Below are positions 49,643 to 61,175 of a stretch of 64,000 nt of DNA, one piece after another; position 1 is the first letter of the stretch, and each line of letters starts with the position of its first letter. A program made the position numbers and the translations under genes. The stretch is taken from assembly GCF_000282355.1 (NCBI RefSeq), contig NZ_AKJL01000276.1:1-64000 (forward strand). The letters are read 5' to 3'. Below the pieces are notes generated by a model, which saw only the letters and a program-made list of their open reading frames with translations, was not told the DNA's origin and searched no databases. The DNA is from Pseudomonas sp. GM49. GTDB taxonomy: Bacteria; Pseudomonadota; Gammaproteobacteria; Pseudomonadales; Pseudomonadaceae.

Positions 49643-50734
49643 ATGAACAACAAAAACGAATTGCACCGGTTGGCAACACAACATCCCGCCCGGCATCCGC
49701 AGCCGACGGTGAAGGCCCAGGATCTGACTCACCTGATCTTTCAAAGGCCGGACTTGAATGAGGCGGCGCGCTTCCTGACCGACTTCGGTCTGACGGTAAG
49801 TCGGCAGGACGCCGATACGCTCTATCTACGGGCCACCGACGCCAGTTCATATTGTTACCGTGTCCATCGTGCCGACCATGCATGTTTTATCGGGTTCGGA
49901 CTCGCAGTCCAGTCTCTGGAGGATCTGGAAAAGCTCACTCGAATCCCGGGTGCGTCATCGGTAGAGAATTCGGAACATCCTGGCAAAGGGCATTACGTCA
50001 GACTGACTGATCCGTCCGGTTTCATTGTGGAAGCCGTTTGCGACCAGACTCCAGGCAAGTCTCTTGCACATAGAGCTCCTCTGCACTGGAATCTGGCGCA
50101 TGAGCAACCGCGAATCAACGCCCCGCAGCGCCCGCCGATTGCTCCCCCTGAAGTACTGAGACTTGGCCACATCGTGATCGAAGTGGCCGACTATCAGGCA
50201 ACCTGTGCCTGGTATACACAGCATTTCGGGTTTATTCCCAGCGATGTGCAAGTACTCCCCGACGGCACGCCTATCGTCACTTTCATGCGCCTTGATCTCG
50301 GTGACATTCCCGCGGCTCACCATACGCTCGCGATTGCGCAAGGGTTCATGGCGACCTATAGCCATAGCGCCTATGAAGTCGTCGATGCAGACGCGGTGGG
50401 AATGGGGCAGCGCGTCCTGCGCGAGCGCGGTTGGGAGCATTCATGGGGAATCGGCCGACACATTCTGGGCAGTCAGATCTTCGATTACTGGCAAGACCCA
50501 TGGGGCGATAAGCACGAGCATTACTGCGACGGGGATATTTTCACGGCCACCCGGCCTACAGGCATTCATCCCGTGAGTCCCGAGGCAATGGCGCAGTGGG
50601 GGCAGCGTATGCCCAAGAGTTTTACCAAACCCAGGATGAGCTTCAGCAATGTGCGTGCGCTGATCCGCAACCTGCGACGCAGCCCGGACTTGACCATTCG
50701 CAAGTTGATAACACTCATGCGGATGTTCGGGTAG
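49643..50734 (+). CDS. VOC-family extradiol-type dioxygenase
   Basis: This protein of 363 aa has two vicinal-oxygen-chelate domains, about residues 25-133 and 170-300. The second carries an intact iron triad: His176 (LGHIVIEV), His241 (YSHSAYEV) and Glu292 (DKHEHYCDG). It should cleave a catechol-type ring next to the hydroxyls using O2. Residues 310-363 form a basic tail. It stands first in a run of four genes for ring-cleavage product processing. Confidence 0.85.
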   Translation: MNNKNELHRLATQHPARHPQPTVKAQDLTHLIFQRPDLNEAARFLTDFGLTVSRQDADTLYLRATDASSYCYRVHRADHACFIGFGLAVQSLEDLEKLTRIPGASSVENSEHPGKGHYVRLTDPSGFIVEAVCDQTPGKSLAHRAPLHWNLAHEQPRINAPQRPPIAPPEVLRLGHIVIEVADYQATCAWYTQHFGFIPSDVQVLPDGTPIVTFMRLDLGDIPAAHHTLAIAQGFMATYSHSAYEVVDADAVGMGQRVLRERGWEHSWGIGRHILGSQIFDYWQDPWGDKHEHYCDGDIFTATRPTGIHPVSPEAMAQWGQRMPKSFTKPRMSFSNVRALIRNLRRSPDLTIRKLITLMRMFG

Positions 50735-50744
50735 AGCTGCCGCC

Positions 50745-51866
50745 ATGGCGGGTAACTCAACCCGGTATGGCCGGCGGGATGTGCTCAAAGCCGGTGCCTT
50801 GATCGCCGGCGGCTCGTTGGTCTACAGCGTTGCCAGCCCCCCTTCAGAACAACACCACAGTTCCCACGCCACCGAACGCGGGACAAACGCCGCTCCAGGA
50901 GTACCTTCAATGTCTGCTGTACATGTAGTCCGCTTTGAATTCGAGAACGGTATCCACTGGGGCGTGCTTCGCCAGGGCCGTATCACGGTCATCCCCGGTG
51001 TTTTTGAAACCACCGGTGATTTCATCCGCCAGAACAGTATTGACGACCTCGCTCAGCTGAAAGGTTCGGAGTTGGATGAGGGCGTAGTAAAACTGCTGTC
51101 GCCGGTGACCCGCAACCAGCAGTTCGTCTGCCAGGGCGCCAATTACCGTCAGCACATGATCGAGTCGGGCATGGATCCGGATGCGAAGAAATTCAACATG
51201 ATCTTCACCAAGGCGACGAGTTGCCTGGTGGCGGCTGACAGCGACCTGATCAAGCCGCGCACCGTGCGCTTCCTCGACTACGAGATTGAACTGGGGCTTG
51301 TGATGAAGCGCGCGATCACCGGTTCCGTGTCTGTCACTGACGCCAATCTGCATGAGTTCATCGCAGGCGTCGTCATTGTCAATGACTACTCGGCCCGCGA
51401 CATTCAGATTCCCCAGATGCAGTTCTACAAGGGCAAGAGTTTCCGCACATTTGGTCCGGTCGGTCCTTACCTCTGCCTTCTGGATGCCAAGGACATGCAT
51501 TACCTGAAAGCTTTGCGGCTACGCCTGACGGTCAACGACCAGGTGCGACAGAGCGACAGTACGGCCAACCTGGTTTACGGTCCCGCTGAAACCCTTACCG
51601 AACTCTCCGCCGTGCAAGATCTCGCCGTTGGCGATCTGATTGCCACCGGTACTCCTGCGGGATGCGCGCTGACCATACCTTCACCGGCCAAACAGCGCAT
51701 TGCGGCCCTGATGCCAGAAGCCACCAAGTGGAAGCTTTTCCTCAAGGCGCAGGAAGGGCGGTCTCAGTACCTCAAGCCAGGAGACATCGTCGAAGCGCGC
51801 ATTAGCAGCGCGGATGGCGTGATTGATCTGGGTGTGCAACGCAACCGAGTCGTAGAGGAAGCCTGA
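50745..51866 (+). CDS. Fumarylacetoacetate hydrolase family protein with optional Tat-like leader
   Basis: The FAH catalytic domain (about residues 120-370) has YRQHMIESGM, IFTKATSCLVA, the metal-binding DYEIELGLVM and NDYSARDIQ, and TGTPAGCAL near the end. It would cleave or hydrate a ring-fission product. The N-terminus from the ATG at 50745 reads as a twin-arginine leader (RRDVLKAGALIAGG). An internal ATG at 50910 (MSAVHVVRFEFENG) has a well-placed AGGAG and starts at the usual place for the family. Both starts may be used; the enzyme domain belongs in the cytoplasm with its partners. Confidence 0.82.
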   Translation: MAGNSTRYGRRDVLKAGALIAGGSLVYSVASPPSEQHHSSHATERGTNAAPGVPSMSAVHVVRFEFENGIHWGVLRQGRITVIPGVFETTGDFIRQNSIDDLAQLKGSELDEGVVKLLSPVTRNQQFVCQGANYRQHMIESGMDPDAKKFNMIFTKATSCLVAADSDLIKPRTVRFLDYEIELGLVMKRAITGSVSVTDANLHEFIAGVVIVNDYSARDIQIPQMQFYKGKSFRTFGPVGPYLCLLDAKDMHYLKALRLRLTVNDQVRQSDSTANLVYGPAETLTELSAVQDLAVGDLIATGTPAGCALTIPSPAKQRIAALMPEATKWKLFLKAQEGRSQYLKPGDIVEARISSADGVIDLGVQRNRVVEEA

Positions 51867-51868
51867 CG

Positions 51869-53770
51869 ATGATGGTGCGATCACTGAACGACATTGAACG
51901 TATAGAGCAGGTCCCGTTGGCAGAGCGTAGCCTGGCTTCCAGCACCTATGAAGCACTGACACGGACAGCCAGGCTCAGCCCCAACGCGCCCGCACTGAGC
52001 TTCTTCGCCGACGCCAGCTGCTTCAGGAACACCCACCACTGGAGCTATGCCGAACTCGTTGAAGATATCACTCGCGCGGCGAATGCCTTCCATGACCTGG
52101 GCATTACCCCGGGTGAAGTGCTGGCCTTCATCCTGCCCAACCTGCCGGAAACCCACTTCACCATCTGGGGGGGCGAAGCGGCCGGTGTCGTCATGGCGAT
52201 CAATCCGCTCCAGGAAGCCAAGCAGATGGCTGCCCTGCTACGGGCCGCCAAGGCCAGCGTGGTGGTAACACTCGCGCCGACTCCGGGCAGCGACCTGTGG
52301 CCCAAGCTGGCCTCTCAGCTCGATCAGCTTCCCGAGATCAAACACGTCGTTTGGGTTGGCATGGGACCCTACGTTGATGTAGCTCAGCGTGAATCCCTTG
52401 AATCCCTGGCACAGAAAGAACGTGAGTTGCACAGGGGGGCCACGATTCACGAATTACGAACGTTGATGGACGCTCAGCCCTGCACGCAACTGAAGAGTGC
52501 GCGGCTGTTCCGCCCTGAGGATCGTTCCTCTTACTTCTGCACCGGCGGTACCACCGGGCTGCCCAAGATTGCGATGCGTACGCATGGGGCGGAGGTCTTC
52601 AACGCGTGGGCCATGGACACGCACATGCAGCCACATGGGAGTGGCCAGGTCATTTTCTGTGGGTTGCCGCTGTTCCACGTAAATGCACAGCTGGTGACAG
52701 GCCTGATGCCTTGGAGCCAGGGTGATCATGTCATCCTCGGCACGCCGCAGGGGTATCGTGGTGAGGGTGTGATCCCACGCTTCTGGGAGATGGTTGAGCA
52801 CTTCGGCATCAACTTCCTCTCGGGTGTTCCTACTGTCTATTCCGCACTTTTGCAAAATGAGCTGGAAGGCCGCGACCTGTCCAGCCTTCGTTATGCCATG
52901 TGTGGTGCCGCGCCGATGCCGGTCGAACTTTTCCGGGAATTCGAAGGCCGGACCGGGGTAAAGATCCTCGAAGGCTATGGACTCACGGAAGGCGCATGCG
53001 TCTCCTCGGTCAATCCACCCCATGGCGAGCGCTACATCGGTTCCATCGGTATACGGATTGCCTACCAGGACATGCGCGCAGTCATGCTCGATGACTCGGG
53101 AGAATATCTGCGCGATGCCAAAAACGACGAAATTGGCCTGATCACCATCACGGGTCCGAACCTGTTCGAGGGTTATGTTGAGGAAAGCCATAACCGGGGC
53201 CTGTGGATCGAAATCAATGGTCAGCGTTGGCTGAATACGGGCGATCTGGGGCGCCAGGATGAAAATGGCTATTTCTGGCTGACCGGGCGCAAAAAGGAAC
53301 TGATCATCCGCGGCGGCCACAATATCGATCCCAAACAAATCGAGGAGGCTTTGCAGGCCCACCCAGCGGTGGCATTGGCGGCCGCCATCGGCAGCCCGGA
53401 CGCCTATTCGGGTGAAGTGCCGGTCGCCTACGTGCAACTGCGACCAGGCCACGTCTGCAATGTTGAAGAACTTGAGCAGTTTGCTCAGCACCACATCAGT
53501 GAGCGGGCGGCCATTCCCAAGCGGATCGAAATCCTCGACGCACTGCCATTGACTGCGGTTGGCAAGATCTTCAAGCCCGCTTTGCAGCAGCGCGAGGTGG
53601 CCCGAGCAGTTCGGCAGGAAGTGGAACGCATGTGTCTGAAGGACATTGCGGTAGAGGTGATTCAGCACGAACAACGTGGGTTAGTCGCCTGCATCCGGGC
53701 CGGGAGAAATCAAGAGTCCCTGGCCCTCCTTCTAGGTCGCTATAGCTTTCAGGTGGAGTGGCTCAAATGA
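51869..53770 (+). CDS. Acyl-CoA synthetase (AMP-forming)
   Basis: This ANL-superfamily adenylating enzyme of 633 aa has the P-loop-like motif FCTGGTTGLPK (near residue 220), the YGLTEGA motif, NTGDLGRQDENGYFWLTGRKKE and a catalytic lysine candidate in TAVGKIFKP. It activates an organic acid with CoA; the acid is probably a product or substrate of the aromatic pathway. It follows the FAH gene by 2 bp. Confidence 0.9.
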   Translation: MMVRSLNDIERIEQVPLAERSLASSTYEALTRTARLSPNAPALSFFADASCFRNTHHWSYAELVEDITRAANAFHDLGITPGEVLAFILPNLPETHFTIWGGEAAGVVMAINPLQEAKQMAALLRAAKASVVVTLAPTPGSDLWPKLASQLDQLPEIKHVVWVGMGPYVDVAQRESLESLAQKERELHRGATIHELRTLMDAQPCTQLKSARLFRPEDRSSYFCTGGTTGLPKIAMRTHGAEVFNAWAMDTHMQPHGSGQVIFCGLPLFHVNAQLVTGLMPWSQGDHVILGTPQGYRGEGVIPRFWEMVEHFGINFLSGVPTVYSALLQNELEGRDLSSLRYAMCGAAPMPVELFREFEGRTGVKILEGYGLTEGACVSSVNPPHGERYIGSIGIRIAYQDMRAVMLDDSGEYLRDAKNDEIGLITITGPNLFEGYVEESHNRGLWIEINGQRWLNTGDLGRQDENGYFWLTGRKKELIIRGGHNIDPKQIEEALQAHPAVALAAAIGSPDAYSGEVPVAYVQLRPGHVCNVEELEQFAQHHISERAAIPKRIEILDALPLTAVGKIFKPALQQREVARAVRQEVERMCLKDIAVEVIQHEQRGLVACIRAGRNQESLALLLGRYSFQVEWLK

Positions 53771-53796
53771 TCCTGACTTCGTAAGTTCGGCACCTC

Positions 53797-53828
53797 GGCC
53801 CTGGTAGTAGTCAGCCAGGGCCTCTTTC
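53797..53828 (+). terminator. Probable terminator after the ligase gene
   Basis: GGCCCTGG and CCAGGGCC form an 8-bp GC stem over a 10-nt loop, followed by TCTTTC. The T-run is weak, so some readthrough to the porin gene is likely. Confidence 0.6.
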
Positions 53829-53922
53829 ACAACTTCGATCAACTCCAACCGGCACTGCCAAGTGCACCGGAAGGCGAAGCCTTGCCTGCGCACCAATCAA
53901 TAAAAACAATACGAGGTGGGAA

Positions 53923-55242
53923 ATGAAACCGAGTAACCGTGCAACCCCGTGTCTCTCAGCTGTGCGAGAAGTGTCTTCCTGGATTAAGTTCACAGGTGCC
54001 GCGGCAATACTCAGCGTTTCAACAAGCGCAAGCGCCAATGGCATTGCCTTGAACGAGCAAAGTGCAAGTAGTGCGGGTACTGCTTATGCGGGAAGATCCT
54101 CTTCCGCGCTGGATGCCAGCACTATCTTTGGCAATCCTGCAGGTTTGACCAAGTTGAAACGTACCGAAATTTCCGGCGGAGCCGCGGTCGTCTCGGTGAG
54201 CGATGACATCAGTGATGCGCAGAGCAGTGCCCCGGGAACGAATAAAGGGGACTCGGTACCTTTGGGGGTTGTGCCTTTCGCTTATATGTCGACGCCGCTT
54301 GACGATCGTTTTTCGATAGGTCTGGGCCTTTATGCTCCTAGTGGTCTGATCAATGATTACGAGAGCGGTTTTCAGGGCCGCTACCATGGTTCCTATAGCA
54401 CGACCAAGGAAGTAACCCTGCAGCCCACCATTGCCTGGCGGATCAATGATTACGTGTCCATTGGTGGCGGACCGACCCTGAACCGTTTCAGTGCAAAGCT
54501 TCAGAATTACCTGGCCACCGGCGCCCTGAACAACGGCCAGGACACACTGGTTACCATCAAAGGCGATGACACGGCACTTGGCTACAACGTCGGCGTCTTG
54601 TTTGATTTGAGTGATGCGACCCGTTGGGGGATTAACTATCACTCGAAGGTGAGCTATGAACTCAAAGGGCATACTGAGGTTTCCGGCTCCCCGAGCGTTA
54701 TCCCGCTGGACGGAAACTATGACAACAAGATAGACCTCACGATGCCCGAATCCGTGGACACGTCTATCACCCATCATTTCAACAGTCGCTGGACGGGATA
54801 CCTGGGGACCACCTGGAAACGTTGGAGCCGGATCAAGAAGGTCGAGGCAGTCAACAGCGGTCTTTCCCCCTTGGGTCAGGCGGCTGGTCTGGGAAGTGTG
54901 ACCGAAGAAATGAACTGGCACGACACGTGGGCCACCGCAGTTGGCGCATCCTGGCAATTGAACCAGCAATGGCTGCTGCGCGCAGGCTACGCCTATGATC
55001 CGTCACCCATCAGGAATGCCGATCGCAGCGTGCGCGTTCCGGTCGGAAATCGCCAGGCCGTGACCCTGGGGGGCGCTTATTCGCCGAATTCCGATCTGAC
55101 GATAGACTTTGCTTATGGTTATCTCTGGGATTCCAAAGCCTCAGTAAAGCAGTCGAACAACTCCGGCCTTCAACCTGAATACAGTGCCAACTACGAAAAC
55201 AGTGCGAATGGCATTTCAGTGCAGGCAACCTATCGGTACTGA
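53923..55242 (+). CDS. FadL/TodX-type outer membrane channel for hydrophobic compounds
   Basis: This outer-membrane protein of 439 aa has a long signal region (about residues 1-39). The mature FadL start NGIALNEQSASSAGTAYAG and SSALDASTIFGNPAGLTKL is the OmpP1/FadL/TodX hallmark. The C-terminus ends VQATYRY, with the terminal aromatic residue needed for BAM insertion. It lets hydrophobic aromatics or fatty acids diffuse in, consistent with the catabolic genes upstream. The ATG has a GAGGTGGG site. Confidence 0.9.
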   Translation: MKPSNRATPCLSAVREVSSWIKFTGAAAILSVSTSASANGIALNEQSASSAGTAYAGRSSSALDASTIFGNPAGLTKLKRTEISGGAAVVSVSDDISDAQSSAPGTNKGDSVPLGVVPFAYMSTPLDDRFSIGLGLYAPSGLINDYESGFQGRYHGSYSTTKEVTLQPTIAWRINDYVSIGGGPTLNRFSAKLQNYLATGALNNGQDTLVTIKGDDTALGYNVGVLFDLSDATRWGINYHSKVSYELKGHTEVSGSPSVIPLDGNYDNKIDLTMPESVDTSITHHFNSRWTGYLGTTWKRWSRIKKVEAVNSGLSPLGQAAGLGSVTEEMNWHDTWATAVGASWQLNQQWLLRAGYAYDPSPIRNADRSVRVPVGNRQAVTLGGAYSPNSDLTIDFAYGYLWDSKASVKQSNNSGLQPEYSANYENSANGISVQATYRY

Positions 55243-55276
55243 TCCAATCGACGCCAATGTCGTTTGACACACCGCT

Positions 55277-55381
55277 TTCGCGAGCAAGTCGGATCGCCGC
55301 ACCGTCGCTCCCACAGTTGACCGGGTTGAAACACAGGCATGTGATCATCCATGCCCCCTGTGGGAGCGAGCTTGCTCGCGA
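55277..55381. repeat. Pseudomonas REP doublet (REPIN-like)
   Basis: A full REP motif CTGTGGGAGCGAGCTTGCTC (on the plus strand, 55358-55377) is followed by GCGA. Inverted and partly degenerate, the same elements occur at 55277-55316 (CGCGAGCAAG and CGCTCCCACAG), about 40 bp away. The inverted pair is the usual REPIN arrangement of fluorescent pseudomonads. Confidence 0.8.
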
Positions 55382-55500
55382 TGAACGATAACGCGGTCTG
55401 TAAGCGCCCTACGGCACTTGCCATAGCCCTTACGTTAACGTAAAGATTGCGGCAGGGCGCCGACGTATGAAGGCGCAGGGCGGATGACCCGGAGCGCTTG

Positions 55501-57404
<1,904 letters not shown>

Positions 57405-57405
<1 letters not shown>

Positions 57406-59123
57406 TGCAGCGCTTGATCGTCCGGCTGATCGACAGCCAGAACCCCGAGGCCCTGCAAGCGTCGCTGCGCTGGCTGTACAGCTTTGTGCGCCCCCATCGC
57501 CTGGCGATTGCCGGGCTGCTGGGCCTGTCGGTTTGCGCCTCAGCGCTGGTGCTGGTGCAGCCGTGGCTGACCAAACTGCTGATCGACGATGGCCTGTTGG
57601 CGCGCAACTTCCCGATGCTGGTGTTGATTGCAGGGCTGATGATCGTTGCCGGGTTGTTGGGGACAGCGCTTTCGGGCATCAATCGCTACCTGCACACGCG
57701 CCTGTCCGGGCGCATGCTGTTTGCCCTGCGCGATGACCTGTATCGGCATTTGCAAACCCTGTCGCCGGGTTTCTACGGCCAGCGGCGCATCGGCGACCTG
57801 ATGTCGCGCCTCGATGGCGACGTCGCGGAAATCCAGCGTTTTGCCGTGGACTCGCTGTTCTCGGCCGTGTCGAGTGTGATCGGCCTGGTGGTCGCGGTGG
57901 CGATGCTGCTGACCCTGTCCTGGAAACTGTCGCTGCTGGCATTGGTGCTGATTCCCCTCGATGTCCTCTGGCTGCGCTGGATGCGGCGCAAGGTCGAACG
58001 CGATGTGCGGCAGTTGCGCGAGCGTTCGGCGGACATGTCGTCGTTCATGGTCGAGACGTTGCCGGTGATGAAGTTCATCCAGTCCGCCGGCCAGCAACAG
58101 CGCGAAGCACGGCGCCTGGAGACGCTGGGGCAAGGCTACATGAGCCAGTTGCTGCGCCTGCAAGTCACCGAATTTTTCACCCAGGCCGTGCCGGGCACGC
58201 TGACCTCGCTGTCCCGGGCCTGCGCATTTTTGATCGGCGGGTACTGGGTGGTGCAGGGCACCTGGCAGCTCGGCGCCCTGATTGCGTTCTCCACCTATTT
58301 GGGGATGGCCGTGGGGCCGGTGCAGAGCCTGCTCGGGCTCTACGTCGCCGTTCAGCGGATGACCGTCAGCCTCGGCCGGGTCATGGAGTTGCGCGGCGAA
58401 CAACCGACCGTACTGACGCCCGTCACGCCACGTCCGATGCCCAATGGCGGCGACCTCTGGTTCGACAACGTGCACTTCGCCCATCCCGGTCGCCAGTCGA
58501 CCCTGCGCGGTATCGAAGCGCGGATTCCCTACGGTTTGAAAGTGGCCCTCAGCGGCGGCTCGGGCGTGGGTAAATCGACCCTGATCGACCTGCTGCAACG
58601 TCATCACGATCCGCAATCGGGCCGGGTCCTGCTGGGCGACGTCGATGTGCGCGAACTGGACCTGTTCCAGTTGCGTCGGCGCATTGCCGTGGTCAGCCAG
58701 GACATCGTGCTGTTTCGCGGCAGCCTCGCCGACAACCTGGCCTATGCGGTGCCGGACGCCAGCAGCGAGGCGATTGCCGAAGTGGCGCGACTGGCGCAAC
58801 TCGACAGCCTGATCGAGTCGTTGCCCGAAGGCCTCGACAGTCCACTGGGCGAGCGGGGTCAGCAGTTGTCCGGCGGGCAGAAGCAACGCATTGCGATTGC
58901 CCGGGCGCTGTTGCAAGACCCTTTGATTCTGGTACTCGATGAAGCCACTTCCGCGGTGGACGAAGCCACCGAGCGCGAAGTCATCGACGCCATCGACCGC
59001 TTGTTTGCCGGGCGTACGCGCATCCTGATCAGCCATCGTCCTTCCACCCTGGCCGATGCCGATCTGCGTTTCGAATTGCTCGACGGAGTGCTGACCTCAA
59101 AAACGGTGCTGCATGAAACCTGA
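57405..59123 (+). CDS. qhpF: Half-size ABC exporter, QhpF-like (amine dehydrogenase maturation)
   Basis: This fused permease-ATPase of 572 aa has a six-helix ABC membrane domain (residues about 25-320) followed by an ATPase with GGSGVGKST, LSGGQKQRIAIARAL and ILVLDEATSAVD. Next to qhpE- and qhpG-like genes it is best read as QhpF, the exporter thought to send the processed small subunit of quinohemoprotein amine dehydrogenase to the periplasm. The start overlaps the regulator stop by one base. Confidence 0.8.
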
Positions 59124-59790
59124 GTTGCGCATTGGTGTGGTGGACAGCGGACACTTGGCAGCACAACGGGTGCAAGTGATCGCCGGTCGACGCTTTTCAT
59201 TGCTTGAAGACGGCCTGGCCGAGGGCGATTTGCGCGAAGACCCGCTGGGGCATGGCAGTGCGGTGATCGAGGCAATCGGCCGGCGCGCGCCATCGGCGCT
59301 GTTTTGCGTGGCACAGGTGTTCGACCAGCGCGGTGTCACCAGCGCCTTGCAGATCGCCACGGCGATTGACTGGCTGGTGGCGCAGGAGGTTCGACTGATC
59401 AATTTGAGCCTCGGCTTGCGTCAGGATCGCAGCCTGTTGCGCGCGGCCTGCGCGGCGGCGGTGGCGCGGGGCGTACTGCTGTGTGCGTCGAGCCCGGCCC
59501 AGGGGGACGGGGTGTTTCCGGCGAATTATCCGCAGGTGTTGCGGGTAACCGGCGATGCGCGGTGCGCCGAGCAGGAATGGTCGTGGCTCAACAGTGCCCA
59601 GGCGGATTTCGCCGCGTGTGTGCATGGCACCTATCCGGGGCAATCCGGGGCGAGCCTCGGTTGTGCCGCATTGAGTGGGCACATCGCCGGATTCCTCGCC
59701 GAGCAGCCTGACGCCAGCAATGAGCAGATCATCGAGTTTCTGCGACAGAACGCACGTTATCGCGGCCCCGAACGGCGTTTCGGGCCATGA
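59113..59790 (+). CDS. qhpE: Subtilisin-like serine protease, QhpE-like
   Basis: This S8-type protease of only 225 aa has no signal peptide, so it is cytoplasmic. The triad can be followed: Asp11 in VVDSG, His47 in DPLGHGSAV and Ser181 in SGASLGCAA, with Asn138 (PANYP) as oxyanion residue. In the Qhp pathway QhpE cuts the leader from the crosslinked gamma subunit QhpC. It overlaps the exporter by 11 bp and qhpG by 4 bp. Confidence 0.82.
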   Translation: MKPELRIGVVDSGHLAAQRVQVIAGRRFSLLEDGLAEGDLREDPLGHGSAVIEAIGRRAPSALFCVAQVFDQRGVTSALQIATAIDWLVAQEVRLINLSLGLRQDRSLLRAACAAAVARGVLLCASSPAQGDGVFPANYPQVLRVTGDARCAEQEWSWLNSAQADFAACVHGTYPGQSGASLGCAALSGHIAGFLAEQPDASNEQIIEFLRQNARYRGPERRFGP

Positions 59791-61082
59791 CCGCGATTGT
59801 GATTCTGGGGGCGGGGCCGGCGGGCGCGGCGGTGGCCTTGGGGCTGCGGCGACTGGGTTACGCCGTGACACTGGTCAGCGAGTGGCGCCGCTTTGCTGCG
59901 CTGGAAGGCGTGTCCGTGCGGGTGCTGGAGGCGTTACGTGGCGCGGGCCTGCATCAGGCGTTGGCGCAAGCGGCGTTGCCTTCCCAACGACAGGTGAACT
60001 GGAACGGCCAGCAGCATGCGCAGAACGTTGAATACCTGCTCGATCGCCCGACCCTGGATCGCGGCTTGCGCGAGGATTTGCGCTTGGCTGGAGTTGAACT
60101 TATTGAAGGTCGAGTGCTGGCGGTACAGACCTGCGCGGCCGGACATCGAATCGAGATCGACGGCCGCGAATTGCTGGTAACGGACTTTCTGGTGGAGGCC
60201 CGCGGACGCCAGGCGCCGACCCTCGGTAAAGGCTTGCGTGGACCGGAGACGGTCAGCCTGCTCAATCGCTGGCAAGGTACGCCGGGCAGCACCGCCAGCG
60301 CTGTGGAAAGCCTTGCGGACGGCTGGGCGTGGATGGCGCGGCGGGCCGACGGCCAGTGTTATTGGCAATGGACGGTGGACGTGGCCAGTGCCGGGTTGCC
60401 GGGTAAGGCTATGTTGCTCGATTACTGTCGCCAACGCCGTGGGGAGTCGGCAGTGGCCCGTGGGTTTTTCGGCGGCGAACCGGAGCTTGATTTGCAGCTG
60501 CACGCCCGCAGCAGCACGGCGATTCTCAGCCCGCAGGTGTGCGGCGATAACTGGATTCGTGTCGGTGATGCGGCGATGGCGGTGGACCCGTTGTCGGGCA
60601 ATGGCATCTTTCAGTCCCTGTCTTCGGCGTTGCAGGCGCCGACGGTGATCAACACATTGTTGTGCAAACCTGAACGAGCGGCTCTGGCCCAGCGCTTCCA
60701 TCAGCAGCGGGTGGAACAGTTGTTTTTGCGTTTTGCGCGGATTGGCCGGGATTTTTATGCCGATGAGCAGCGTTGGCTGGATCAGCCATTCTGGCAGGCG
60801 CGACGGCAATGGCCGGATGCTGAAATCGCCCATGCCGAGGCCGATTTCAATGCCCTGATGATCGAGCGCGCACCGGTGCTGCGCGATGGTTTTGTCGATG
60901 AGGCCGAGGTGGTGATCACGGCGGATCAGCCGTTGGGCATCTGGCATGTACAGGGGGTTGAGGTGGCACCGTTGGTGCGGCGGTTGCGCACGGAACCGGC
61001 CGAGCAGGTGTTGGCCGGATTGACGGTGGAGCAGGGGAGGATGGTTCGCGGCTGGTTGTTGGCTCAGGGTTTCAAACCCTGA
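59787..61082 (+). CDS. qhpG: FAD-dependent monooxygenase, QhpG-like (tryptophylquinone formation)
   Basis: This flavoprotein of 431 aa has GAGPAGAAVALGL near the N-terminus and GDAAMAVDPLSGNGIFQSLSSAL for FAD and pyrophosphate binding, as in the tryptophan-halogenase/geranylgeranyl reductase-like group. QhpG hydroxylates a tryptophan of the QhpC subunit during synthesis of the cysteine tryptophylquinone cofactor. Genes qhpF-qhpE-qhpG are in the expected order and overlap. None of the structural genes (qhpA, B, C) or the radical SAM QhpD lies in the window. Confidence 0.82.
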   Translation: MTAIVILGAGPAGAAVALGLRRLGYAVTLVSEWRRFAALEGVSVRVLEALRGAGLHQALAQAALPSQRQVNWNGQQHAQNVEYLLDRPTLDRGLREDLRLAGVELIEGRVLAVQTCAAGHRIEIDGRELLVTDFLVEARGRQAPTLGKGLRGPETVSLLNRWQGTPGSTASAVESLADGWAWMARRADGQCYWQWTVDVASAGLPGKAMLLDYCRQRRGESAVARGFFGGEPELDLQLHARSSTAILSPQVCGDNWIRVGDAAMAVDPLSGNGIFQSLSSALQAPTVINTLLCKPERAALAQRFHQQRVEQLFLRFARIGRDFYADEQRWLDQPFWQARRQWPDAEIAHAEADFNALMIERAPVLRDGFVDEAEVVITADQPLGIWHVQGVEVAPLVRRLRTEPAEQVLAGLTVEQGRMVRGWLLAQGFKP

Positions 61083-61175
61083 ATGAAGAGCGTCCGGATC
61101 CGGCGAAAAGCCTGTTCTCCCAGTTCAAAGCATCGTAATTTACGCGCCATAACGACAATGATTTCTGGGGTGTAA

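Noticed and set aside
52454..53674. 406-codon open frame on the minus strand
   Set aside because: It lies inside the acyl-CoA synthetase gene and has no motif or ribosome site.
57540..59036. 498-codon open frame on the minus strand
   Set aside because: It is fully antisense to the clear ABC exporter gene; its His/Gln-rich translation is the usual shadow in GC-rich DNA and shows no domain.
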